Positions 49,221 to 64,000 of a stretch of 64,000 bases of DNA are shown in pieces. How positions within the stretch are numbered: position 1 is the first letter of the stretch; the number at the start of each line of letters is the position of its first letter. The stretch is from Bolinopsis microptera (Eukaryota > Ctenophora > Tentaculata > Lobata > Bolinopsidae), in assembly GCF_026151205.1 (NCBI RefSeq), contig NC_087079.1, positions 16,176,945-16,240,944 on the forward strand, in the 5' to 3' direction. Position numbers and translations under genes: made by a program. Below the pieces are notes generated by a model, which was not told the DNA's origin, made no database searches, and was given only the letters and a program-made list of their open reading frames with translations.

Positions 49221-49855
49221 GAAACTACTAGGTTCCGTACAGACTCAACTCTGCACCCGTGTCAATATGTTCATTATATGCAAGCCTCTTGATTTATAAT
49301 CACCGAGTCTAGTAATTGTTTAAGAGAGTTCTCTGGCAGTTACGAAACTCGAGAGACTGTGGGATACTGAAGGGAAAGGAAGCAGTTCTAACGAGCTCTT
49401 CTCAAACACAAGGATATATTCTTGTGAACTCGGCTAGTATATATGAAACATTTGTCATGGAGTTGTAGAGGGAGTTATGTGCCTCGCCGGGCTAAAGTAG
49501 TGGATGACCTTGCTGTACGGCAAGTTAAACAAGGATCTGAAACTACTAGGTTCCGTACAGACTCAACTCTGCACCCGTGTCAATATGTTCATTATATGCA
49601 AGCCTCTTGATTTATATAATATACTCGCCCATTGTCACAATCATCGCACATCGGGCGGGACGGGGTTCTCAATTCTATTAACGGGTGACACTCGTAAAAT
49701 ATTTGTTTCAGGACCGTCGACAAGTCCAACTCGGCGAGCGTCCTGGTAGGTTATAAACCTACAACAATCCTATGACGATATGATATAGGTTCCGTACAGA
49801 CTCAACTCTGCACCCGTGTCAATATGTTCATTATATGCAAGCCTCTTGATTTATA
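49221..49855 (+). repeat. S repeat: three near-identical copies of about 75-80 bp
   Basis: TTCCGTACAGACTCAACTCT ... GCAAGCCTCTTGATTTATA occurs at 49221-49298, 49538-49616 and 49786-49855. It also occurs inside the transposon satellite at 24081-24158, with a partial copy at 23892-23930. The copies are virtually identical while their flanks are unrelated. Confidence 0.85.
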
Positions 49856-51210
49856 GGGGCGTTTTACCATTTAGTGGACGGCGCTCAGCCTTTCACATTT
49901 CATGCTTTAACGGGTGATACTCTTGTAGCGCGATGCACTACTGGGTCGCGCGCGCATCAAATAATGCTTCTCGCAAGATGCACCACTGTGCCTCACCGAG
50001 CTGCGAACGATTGACATCGTGAATCAAGTGATACTCTTAAAATATCTGTTCCATATATTCCAGGACCATCGACGAGGCCAACTCTGCGCGCGTCCTGGTT
50101 GCTGGTAGGTTGTAAACCTACAATTCATGCTCAATTTGTTCGTGGACATAATCTAGCCCGGGGTCCTCGGATCAATGTCATGAATGTTAACGGGTGATAC
50201 TCGTAAAATAACTGTTCCATATATCTAATCCGTTCCAGGACCGTCGACGAGTCCAACTCGGCGCGCGTCCTGGTAGGTTGTAAACCTACAACTCGGATGA
50301 TGATTAATCACTCTACAGTTGACTGTCACGTGACTTTTTCAACCCATTCTCAAGCTGGTCCTGAACGGCTATTCCATATTAATTCGAAACCTCGTCATAC
50401 GTTGTATGACCCGCCGCACGAGTGCGCGGCTCCCCCTGTATCGTAGAAACTCTATAGTGAAACGACATTGGGGGCCACGACGTGATACAATCGAAACCCT
50501 AACCCTTTAATCTGATCCCAAACCTAACCCTAACTTAACGGGTGATACTCGTAAAATATTTGTTCCAATTCGGCGCGCGTCCTGGTTATAGGTTACAAAC
50601 ATACAAACCCTAACCCAATCCTTAACAAAAGCATATAATTATACTGAAACCCTAATGATGAATTAGATTTAGACTAACTTCCTTATACGGTCATATCACG
50701 TGATCGAGACAGTTTTTCGCCAATATTTCGTCAGGGGAGCATTTTAACCCTATGTCGTAGTTGTATGACCCACCTGTATCGTTCAAACTTCGCCCCTCTA
50801 TCGTTCAAACTTTCACTATAGTGAAACGACCGTGGGGGTCACGATGTGATACAACATACAATGTCGTAGGGGGTGATTCGGAATCAGCGTCCGAAAATAA
50901 ATCGCGGAATGAAGTTGGTCTCAAATCACAACTGCCGGGGGGCCCTTTTATATTAGAACAATCTCGAAAATCGACTGTAAAGTGATTTAGCACGCTCGGG
51001 GGTCCTCACTCCTCATATCAGGTAAGGGGCGTTACCGGGGGACGGCCCAGGCCATCAATACTACTAAATAACTACAGGATATGTTATGTGTGTTTGTTTG
51101 TAGGTTTATAACCTACCACTACCAGGACGCGCGACGAGTTCAGAGTTGCGGACTCGTCGACGGTCCTAATATTTGAAACAAATATTTTACGAGTATCACC
51201 CGTTAAGTGT
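49677..51210. repeat. P-family short repeats and other mosaic repeats
   Basis: Copies of a unit of about 90-100 bp run from TTAACGGGTGATACTCGTAA through GGACCGTCGACGAGTCC and AACTCGGCGCGCGTCC to GGTTATAAACCTACAAC. They lie at 49677-49766, 50029-50122, 50187-50291, 50537-50612 and, inverted, 51101-51208. Relatives are at 21690, 28583, 63398 and 63598. Also present are two CATACGTTGTATGACC-type units (50393-50495, 50755-50868), an inverted GGACGCTGATTCC block (50870-50910) and the GTAGCGCGATGCACTACTGG unit (49926-49976). No gene is seen. Confidence 0.75.
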
Positions 51211-51433
51211 TCGTTCGCGTGTAATTTCCGAGCGGCTTAATTGTTAATCAAGAAAACGGTCAGACTTAGAGTTATGGGACTGGTTTAGTGAAGTCAATTC
51301 CGATCAAAATAATTAATTCCGGGATTCGGGAATCCCGAGCAACGAAAATCCCGGGATTCTCGAAAATCGGGATTCCCGATACAACGTATGACAAGAATAA
51401 AAACTCTATTCACTAATCACTATTCAGGATGAC

Positions 51434-51976
51434 ATGAAAATGGTTACGGGTACACAAACTACACACGTCCTATTTGCCGAGTCAGAGAAATTCTACTTTC
51501 TCGGTCAGTCCGGACAACAAGTCAGCCCAGACGCGCTGCTCGGCAAAGTTATTTGTTTGCTGTACGGTGCCGCTTGGTCCCCACCCTTCTTGGAGTTCTT
51601 ATCTCTCTTCAAACGATTCTACTCTGAGCTAGAGTCAGACCACGCCCCGCTGCAAGTTATCTACGTGAGTTTTGACAGAACTAGAGAGGAAATGAGGGAG
51701 CTGGCGAGTCATTTCCCGACCTCTTGGGTGTCATTACCCCATTCGAGCAGTCTCATAAACTACTTAAAGTTAAAGCACAGTGTGGTGGTAATACCCAGAT
51801 TGGTGGTTGTGAAAGATAACGGAGAACTCATCACAGATAAAGGGGTGAGAGATGTCAGGAAGAGGGTCAAACGGTGCTTCACGAGCTGGTACAACGCAGC
51901 TAAACTAATCCCAGTCAGCCAGGGGACTGAAACAAACCCAGTAAACCAAGGAGCTGCACTGAACCCAAATAGCTAG
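51434..51976 (+). CDS. Nucleoredoxin/tryparedoxin-like protein lacking active-site cysteines
   Basis: A 180-residue single thioredoxin-like domain. Residues 38-62 follow the nucleoredoxin pattern (KVICLLYGAAWSPPFLEFLS), but the WCPPC redox motif reads W48-S49-P50-P51-F52, with both cysteines gone. The family signature YVSFDR (77-82) and the cis-proline loop VIPRL (P121) are kept, as is the region after it (KDNGELITDKG). The fold is therefore preserved while thiol-disulphide chemistry is not expected. The C-terminal 20 residues are low-complexity. A splice acceptor (CACTATTCAG) ends at 51427, six bases before the ATG, so an upstream UTR exon is likely. A second Met lies two codons downstream. 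It stands alone among repeats. Confidence 0.75.
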   Translation: MKMVTGTQTTHVLFAESEKFYFLGQSGQQVSPDALLGKVICLLYGAAWSPPFLEFLSLFKRFYSELESDHAPLQVIYVSFDRTREEMRELASHFPTSWVSLPHSSSLINYLKLKHSVVVIPRLVVVKDNGELITDKGVRDVRKRVKRCFTSWYNAAKLIPVSQGTETNPVNQGAALNPNS

Positions 51977-52044
51977 GGAACTGAAAAAAAAAACTCAGCC
52001 AGAAATGAAAGGAATACATACGTTGAGGTCAATCCAGAAATGAA

Positions 52045-52215
52045 ATGATTTCAGTTATCGACCCAGGATTAGCTAGTATTTTAATTCGGCAGTTTCCTCC
52101 GATGAAGATTGAAGAATCAGTTACTGTTGTCAACAAGTTTAACATTGGATCTATGCTGGGTGCTGGCTACAAATTTGTGGCATTTAGGGCCATGCAGCTG
52201 GCTGACGCCGAGTAG
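52045..52215 (+). CDS. Short unassigned frame (56 codons)
   Basis: ATG at 52045 to TAG at 52213-52215. Composition looks protein-like, with segments such as GLASILIRQFPPMKIEE and VNKFNIGSMLGAGYKFVAFR. An acceptor-like ATGATTTCAG ends at 52054, so it could instead be a terminal exon. No family is recognised. Confidence 0.25.
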   Translation: MISVIDPGLASILIRQFPPMKIEESVTVVNKFNIGSMLGAGYKFVAFRAMQLADAE

Positions 52216-52239
52216 GGTGTTTTGGCCGTTCTAACTTAA

Positions 52240-52440
52240 GACTTTTAAGAATTAAAGCAGCCGTATTGATCTTCCAAACCTACAACTTTCAAGGGCTAGA
52301 ATTCGCTGTATTTTGCCGTTAAAACACAACTTGTACTGTTTAACTTCATGATTGGGCCGTAATTCAAAAGCAAATTGGCAAGAAGTGGTGCTCACGGTCT
52401 CACTTAACGTCACGCTCAGTTAAGAGCGACCATGGTCTTA
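52240..52440 (-). repeat. Diverged inverted fragment of repeat R1
   Basis: Reverse complement resembles 20940-21130 (TTTTGCCGTTAAA, CTTCATGATTGGG, AAGAAGTGG blocks). Confidence 0.5.
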
Positions 52441-52729
52441 AGCGACAGACAGCCTGCAGGGATATGATCCGAATACGAAATATCCTTGTGTTCGGCATTT
52501 AATAGCCCTAATTGGTTACTTCGTATATAGAAAAACAAAGGCATGTAGTACTTTAGTTGGCAAAAACTGCTAGGGTTGATAGTTGGAATTTCTTAATGTA
52601 CAATTTTCAACATTCGTACCGGTTTAGTAAATCAAAACGTATTTACTGGTAATATTTTCACACAAATCAATATAACAAAACAAACAACTCATCCATAAGA
52701 TGTAGCCTCTAAAATCATTACTAAAATAG

Positions 52730-53790
52730 TGTCTCCATGGTTACGGTGTGCAGGCGTTGTCAAGGTCGCATATCTAGGTAGTCCCATTTAAATATGTACC
52801 ATGTGACAGTTTTCAAGCTTGATCAACTAAAACATTTCCCTAGTGAAGCTGTGCAGGATAATGATTTTCAGTCTGAACGGCAAAACCACTAACATGGAAA
52901 ATGAATTTGATGTAATTTCCATGAAAATGTCACGAAATACTTGTACAACGTTCAATATCTTTCAAATCTCGAAACTTTGAGTTTATCCAATTTCTTTTCT
53001 CATATCGAATGATTCGGAATAATGAAGGATCAAGTTCTAACTCAAGTTCTAACTCTCTATTGTCGAATGTCCGTTTTAATCTCAGTTTATCCATGGCCGG
53101 GCCAACAAGTTTGCCACCAGCTGATATCAGCTTAAAGAAAAAGTTATCCTGCACTAACTATGGGAAACCTAACAATAATTTTGATGAAAATAAAACTTAC
53201 GTTACAATAATAATCTACTGATCCCAGTTTTATTTAAAATGAGACATGCGCATATAAAGTTCCAACTCAACTGGTTACCATGGCAACTGTGGTAACTGAG
53301 GCATGCGAATATCATTAAAAAGTTCCCATTTTAGATTACTCAACAAAAGTAGCACTATCATACGGGGGAAGTCCCCCAGCCTCAATACTATTTTAACTGA
53401 GGGTACAAGAAGATATTATCCATGGTAACCCTTACTGCGTGTCACAACTCACTGTATTTAGCTGCCGCGCAAGGAAACAAATTCTTACATCTTGCCCACA
53501 ATTCTCTGAATTAAAAAGACAAATCAATTTATAAAGAGTCAATTTTATATTTTACACATTTGGGCCTCTTTGGATAGATATTAGCCCAGTTTAAAATAAA
53601 ACAAAACCGCACTAAGATGTTGTCAATATCATGACAACACTATCCATGGTAGCCGTGGTGATCACCGAGGGGAGGTGGCCAGTATTCCACCATTTAACTG
53701 GTCAACTAGGCTCCGAGTTCCTGTCATGATGTACAGTTTCCATGGCAACGGGCACCATCTTCAGGGTAACGTGCTCCATTTCCATGGCAA
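52730..53790. promoter_or_regulatory. Cluster of RFX X-box-like palindromes
   Basis: GTTACCATGGCAAC at about 53274, GTTTCCATGGCAAC at about 53737, and half or variant sites at about 52735 (CCATGGTTACGG), 53420 (CCATGGTAACCC), 53644 (CCATGGTAGCC) and 53780 (TTTCCATGGCAAG). The first two fit the RFX X-box. They lie 3' of Rab7 and 3' of the nucleoredoxin-like gene, so no target promoter is obvious. No coding gene is seen in 52440-53800. Confidence 0.4.
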
Positions 53791-53807
53791 GTGGTACCGG
53801 ACACTCT

Positions 53808-60011
<6,204 letters not shown>

Positions 60012-62215
60012 CACTATATAACATGATCAAATTAAGATATTGGCTCACACAATTTGTATGTAATTACTTGATTATAAGCCATTTAATAGGTTTTGAAAAG
60101 TTGACAATTGGAGAATGTCTATAATTCAGATATTGTAAAGTAGTGACTGGTAAATTTTCGATGTGAAAGATCTACAGTTAGAGATAAGTCAATTTATCTT
60201 TTGCATCCGAAAATAAGTCATTAATTTGACCCTTGAACCTGCAATGGTTCCAGTGGTCACTTACAGCACTGTAAGGTCTGTAAGGCCGTGCAAAACAGGA
60301 CTCTGCAGCATGGAGAGGTGAAATAACATGACTTTCCGGTGGCAACAGGTAAACATTTTCATATTTCCAACTAATACATTCATCAATAATCTGCCATCTG
60401 TTGGAAGATGTGGAGGAAACTGAATCGAACGATATGATTCTGCAGCTGTGCCTGCTATTTTACTCAGATCTTAATAAAGCAGCCAAACATGCACCTTCGG
60501 TAGAGTATTTTCATTATAATAACTCTGTCCTGTCAGATGAGATTGTCATTTTGACCTTCGCAGGTAGAAGAAAACAAAAATTTCAAGAAAACAACAATTT
60601 TATTTAGTATCAATTAAAGCAAACAAAAATATATTTTATATATAACTAGCAGGACCTTTATACCAGATATCTTAGGGGACTTGGAGTAGCAAGAGAGTGG
60701 CTAGAAAATATATACCTAATACAAAAATACGTCAAAAAGAATTTTTGATACAGGATCGAAGATAGAAACCAATTGGGCCCCATTAATATCATATTGTTTT
60801 TATGTTATTATTAGGCATTCATTATTGCATCTAAATTATTTCACTTGCATTAGGTTTAGAAATTTATTCTCTGGTTAACAGATTTCAAATGTTTAATTAA
60901 TTTGTAGTATGACAGTATATATAAGAAGTTATTTAATTTTGCTTGGGCTGTTGTGTTGACTGTTGGGGTTTAGTGGTGGTATGGAATTTGAATTTTATAT
61001 AAATTTACACTATGAGGTTGGGGCATTTTGCATAGTAAATATGGTTACTACTCCTATATATCATATTATTTGATTGGTATTCGATTTCTGATTATTTCCC
61101 TAGGAATATGATTATTATATCTCAATTTGGCTTTAGGTAGGGTGCCCCGCTAAAAGAACTGGATTCTTCCAGGAAGCATCCCGTGCACAGAGCTTGGTCT
61201 ACATATATATTAAATTATTAACCATTCATTCTGTATGTGCACGAAAAATTTATTTCAATGTTTGACCTCCCAGGGCATGTGCAGATTTGGTGAAAAAAGT
61301 CGCATAGTAACAGTGTTGCACAGTACATGCAAGTGCAATATGCATAGATTATTGGAATAACATTATCATCAGTTTTGGTTGTCAAATTTGCAAATGTGTT
61401 TAAACAGTGTTACATTTCATTGGCTGTATCATAGGCCAGGATGGATATTTCTTGATGCAATGACTTTCAAAGAACACTCCCTGTGATCACGGGCATCCTA
61501 TTTATATGTATAAAATTAGCTGTATTTCTTTCGTAAATTGGAAAATGTTTCATTTCCATCGTAAAAGTCCTGTAATTTCGTGTTCCCACGCTGTTCAAGA
61601 AAACAAAAAATTCAAGAAAACAACAAATTTTTATTTAAATCAATTATAGCAACAATTTGAAAAACTTTAAAGTTCTTCTATTACCATGGAATATACTACG
61701 GGTATGGTGACTTGGGCTATTGAGTTGTTGAGTAGATTAAGATTAGTAAACCTGCACTTGCATTGTATTTATAAAAACTAGAAATTAGGCTTCACGGTAA
61801 AATGGAGAAGCAGGCTGATCTTGTTCAGAACGGCGCCGCCGTGGAGTCTCATGCCGTAGAGTCTCATGCTATAGTCTGGACCCTAGCACAACATGGCCCC
61901 TCAATGTAGGCAAATAAAAGACCTATCTGATCAACAGTTTTCTTCAAATAAATGTTTTTTGACTACTGTGAAATAATTACTAAGAGAGAAAATTACTAAA
62001 ACTAAACAGTAGAGATAAATACTAGTGTACACAATAACATGTCAAATAGAGAATACATGCATCCTCCTTGATTGTTTGTGAGCCCAGATGTGGCTAAACT
62101 TTATATTCTCCGATAACACTGACATGAACGGTTCAATCTTTGGCAGGAACTAGGAATAATTAAACCATTGCATAGAAGAAAAATCAACAATAAACTAATA
62201 TTACAGGTTAGATGT
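60012..62215. other. No gene established
   Basis: AT-rich sequence upstream of Rab7. Holds the possible exon at 60374-60563. A repeat of about 60 bp is present twice (about 60575-60625 and 61598-61655, CAAGAAAACAACAA..TTTTAT). A short GC-richer frame at 61802-61909 (35 codons from ATGGAGAAGCAGG) has no recognised relative. Confidence 0.4.
60374..60563 (+). other. Possible coding exon, unassigned
   Basis: An open plus-strand stretch of about 60 codons (ETESNDMILQLCLLFYSDLN ... YFHYNNSVLSDEIVILTF) ends exactly at a good donor, TTCGCAG|GTAGAA (60563/60564). No partner exon was identified in 60.6-62 kb. It could be part of a gene running out of view, or chance. Confidence 0.25.
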
Positions 62216-62219
62216 TTAC

Positions 62220-62321
62220 CTGAGTTCTATATCTTTCGATAGCAACTCCATCTATCAATCTGATTAGCAAGTCATTCTGTATTCCACCAGTACTTGTGAT
62301 CCTGGTTGCAGCTTTCAACAT
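62220..62321 (-). other. Possible short exon (34 codons), unassigned
   Basis: Minus-strand ATG at 62321 opens 34 codons (including GGIQNDLLIRLIDGVAIERY) ending at a donor-like CTCAG|GTAAAC. It begins 18 bp after the stop of the frame at 62340-62897 and may simply be part of that retroelement. Confidence 0.2.
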
Positions 62322-62339
62322 GTTTTATGGGCCCAACAC

Positions 62340-62897
62340 TCAGCTTTCACAGTTTATGACTTCTGGCCTCCTTGCGATGTCGTAGCAGGTAGACCATTTC
62401 TTGTTGTCGCGGGCTAACCAGATTGTATAGGAACATCGAAGAGCGACCAAAGCAGCCTCATTCAGGGCTTTATTCTTCGTTCTCTTCGCCAATCCAAAGT
62501 AGTTAAATAGAGCTGGTACAGTATGGTGCCAGAAGCCCCTACACCCAATCTCTACCGTAAAGAGCAGAGCTTTCCAACCGCACCCGTCGATGCCAGGAAT
62601 CAGCTCTCTGTTGTAGCGTGCTTCTTTACGTGCTACTTGGTCACTGAAGTTACTCTCGTCACCACAAGTCAGTTCAATCAGAACTACTTCTCTCAAACTA
62701 TCTGACCATACTACAATGTCGGGTCTCTCCGCTGTGCTGTAGATGTGCTGTGGGAACTGGGCAGGTAGTGTATCCTCGTCCCATATCAGCTTCCAGTCTT
62801 TCGCTCTCTCAAAGGGCCTCTCCTTCCTCAACTTTGGCTTTGGGTGTTCATACTTCCCATCCTTCGACTTGAACCGTCCTGTAAGTTTGCAAGGCAT
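62340..62897 (-). pseudogene. Retroelement C-terminal nuclease-like fragment
   Basis: A 185-codon minus-strand frame. Motifs include PDIVVWSDSLREVVLIELTC, then ARKEARY and GCGWKALLFTVEIGCRGFW. The order DIV-WS, then ELT, then E-R--RY and VE-GCRGF is the PD-(D/E)XK-like C-terminal domain of RT-bearing elements found widely in invertebrates and fish. The start is uncertain and no RT domain is present. It is more likely a truncated retroelement piece than a host gene, although this stretch has no internal stop. Confidence 0.6.
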
Positions 62898-62949
62898 GTG
62901 GAATAAGTGGGTCTAGATGCTCGACAATATCATTAACTTCCTGCATGCT

Positions 62950-63397
62950 CGCAATTATTCAGGACAAAATACGCCTATACTACAAAAATCATAGAAGTTG
63001 GTTCAAAAGACCAATAATAATAGAATTCTATTGATAATATTTAAAGGAATCTTTCCTTGATTTTTCAGTAAGGCAGATGCATAATGAATTTAAACTTATC
63101 CAGTATCAGTTAAATCCGATATCATACATACTCAGATTTGTAAATCTGAGTAAAATGTTAACCATGTAATTTCTAACTACTGTATATAGACATATTTATC
63201 TCAAATGCACTGTACACACAGGATATTAAATGTTAAATGTATAAAGCTACTTTGCATAGTTTAAGATAGTGAGAAATTACCTATACAATTTTACTAAATT
63301 TTAAATGATGATGTGATGTCATAAATTTTACTTTACTTATATTTTACTTTACTTTAATGTTATAATATATGTTCACCGATTAACCAGTAACCATTTA
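62950..63397. other. No gene seen
   Basis: AT-rich sequence without coding support. Confidence 0.5.
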
Positions 63398-63800
63398 ACG
63401 AGTGATACTTGTAAAACATTCCAAGACCGTCGACAAGTCCGTCGAGTTCAACCCGGCGCGCGTTTTGGTAGGTTATAAACCTACAACTAGCTTATAGTTA
63501 GACTCATGCTACACAAAAATAAACTATAATTTAAATCCCAGGCCGTCCCATTATACTTCAACTAATCAGATAATATTATTAATTCGTGGCTCGCAACTTA
63601 ACACGTGATATTTGTAAAATATTTGTTCCAAATATTAAACGTCGACGAGTCAAACATTGCTACACGTTGTATACCTCTCGTGCACGCGAAGCGTGCACGC
63701 CGGCCGGCCGGCCGCGCGCGCGCTCAAAAGGGGTTACAGCGTGTGTCAAGTCAAACACGGCGCGCGCGTCTTGATAAGTTTAAAACGCTGCACGCACGAC
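63398..63800 (+). repeat. P-family copies, one split by GC-rich hairpin
   Basis: A regular copy at 63398-63488 (TAACGAGTGATACTTGTAAA ... GGTTATAAACCTACAAC). A second begins at 63598 and is interrupted by a GTGCACGCGAAGCGTGCAC hairpin and a CCGGCCGG/GCGCGCGC run (63681-63722) before resuming with GGCGCGCGCGTCTTG at about 63760. Confidence 0.65.
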
Positions 63801-64000
63801 TTGCCCTGCATCTAATCAGATTGCAATACTTTTTTAGTGCGTGTCGTTTAGCGTCACTAAAAACTTTTCAGATACTTTAGCGCTCAGGCATTCATGGGCC
63901 GGATATGAGCAAACAAAGAAGCGCGCTTCTATACTGGTTTCTATTATATATTATTGATTATGTATTGGTATAATTATATTTAATAACTATATACTAGATT

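Overview
The window looks like nuclear DNA of an invertebrate animal. It has spliced genes with GT-AG introns, SR-type splicing factors with long RS domains, a Rab7 GTPase split over six exons, several families of decayed LINE retrotransposons, many TIR transposons and MITEs, and vertebrate-type (TTAGGG)n tracts. It is AT-rich, gene-poor and crowded with repeats. I cannot place the species from sequence alone.

Layout. 0-3 kb: a tandem duplication carrying two copies of a small secreted-protein gene on the minus strand, one frameshifted. 3-4 kb: a TIR element carrying a broken HIRAN-like reading frame. 4.6-13 kb: dispersed repeats, a 360-bp GA microsatellite, a fold-back MITE and GC-rich hairpins. 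13.4-21.6 kb: nested LINE remains, interrupted at 14.8-15.5 kb by a mobile element whose core is telomeric repeat. 22.2-28.5 kb: an apparently complete 6.3-kb DNA transposon with perfect 65-bp TIRs and a perfect 9-bp target duplication. It carries a multi-exon minus-strand gene and an 80-bp satellite. 29-31 kb: a decayed LINE with a nuclease-like C-terminus. 31.8-34.2 kb: a spliced SRSF10-like gene. 35.8-36.6 kb: a second copy of the telomere-repeat element. 38-39 kb: a 20-bp minisatellite. 40.1-40.7 kb: a second SRSF10-like gene with an uninterrupted coding region. 41-47.6 kb: minisatellites and a 327-bp satellite in two opposed blocks separated by a poly-G-ended TIR element. 47.7-49.2 kb: a TTAA-flanked element with a dense palindromic motif. 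49.2-51.2 kb: a mosaic of short repeats. 51.4-52 kb: a nucleoredoxin-like gene without active-site cysteines. 53.8-60 kb: Rab7 on the minus strand. 60-64 kb: sparse, with another decayed retroelement frame.

The conventional genes (two SRSF10-like factors, a nucleoredoxin-like protein, Rab7, secreted proteins) form no operon or obvious pathway. The novelty lies in the mobile DNA. The two strongest items are the complete 6.3-kb transposon at 22194-28508 and the pair of telomere-repeat-bearing TIR elements at 14841-15542 and 35771-36561, both supported by intact target-site duplications.
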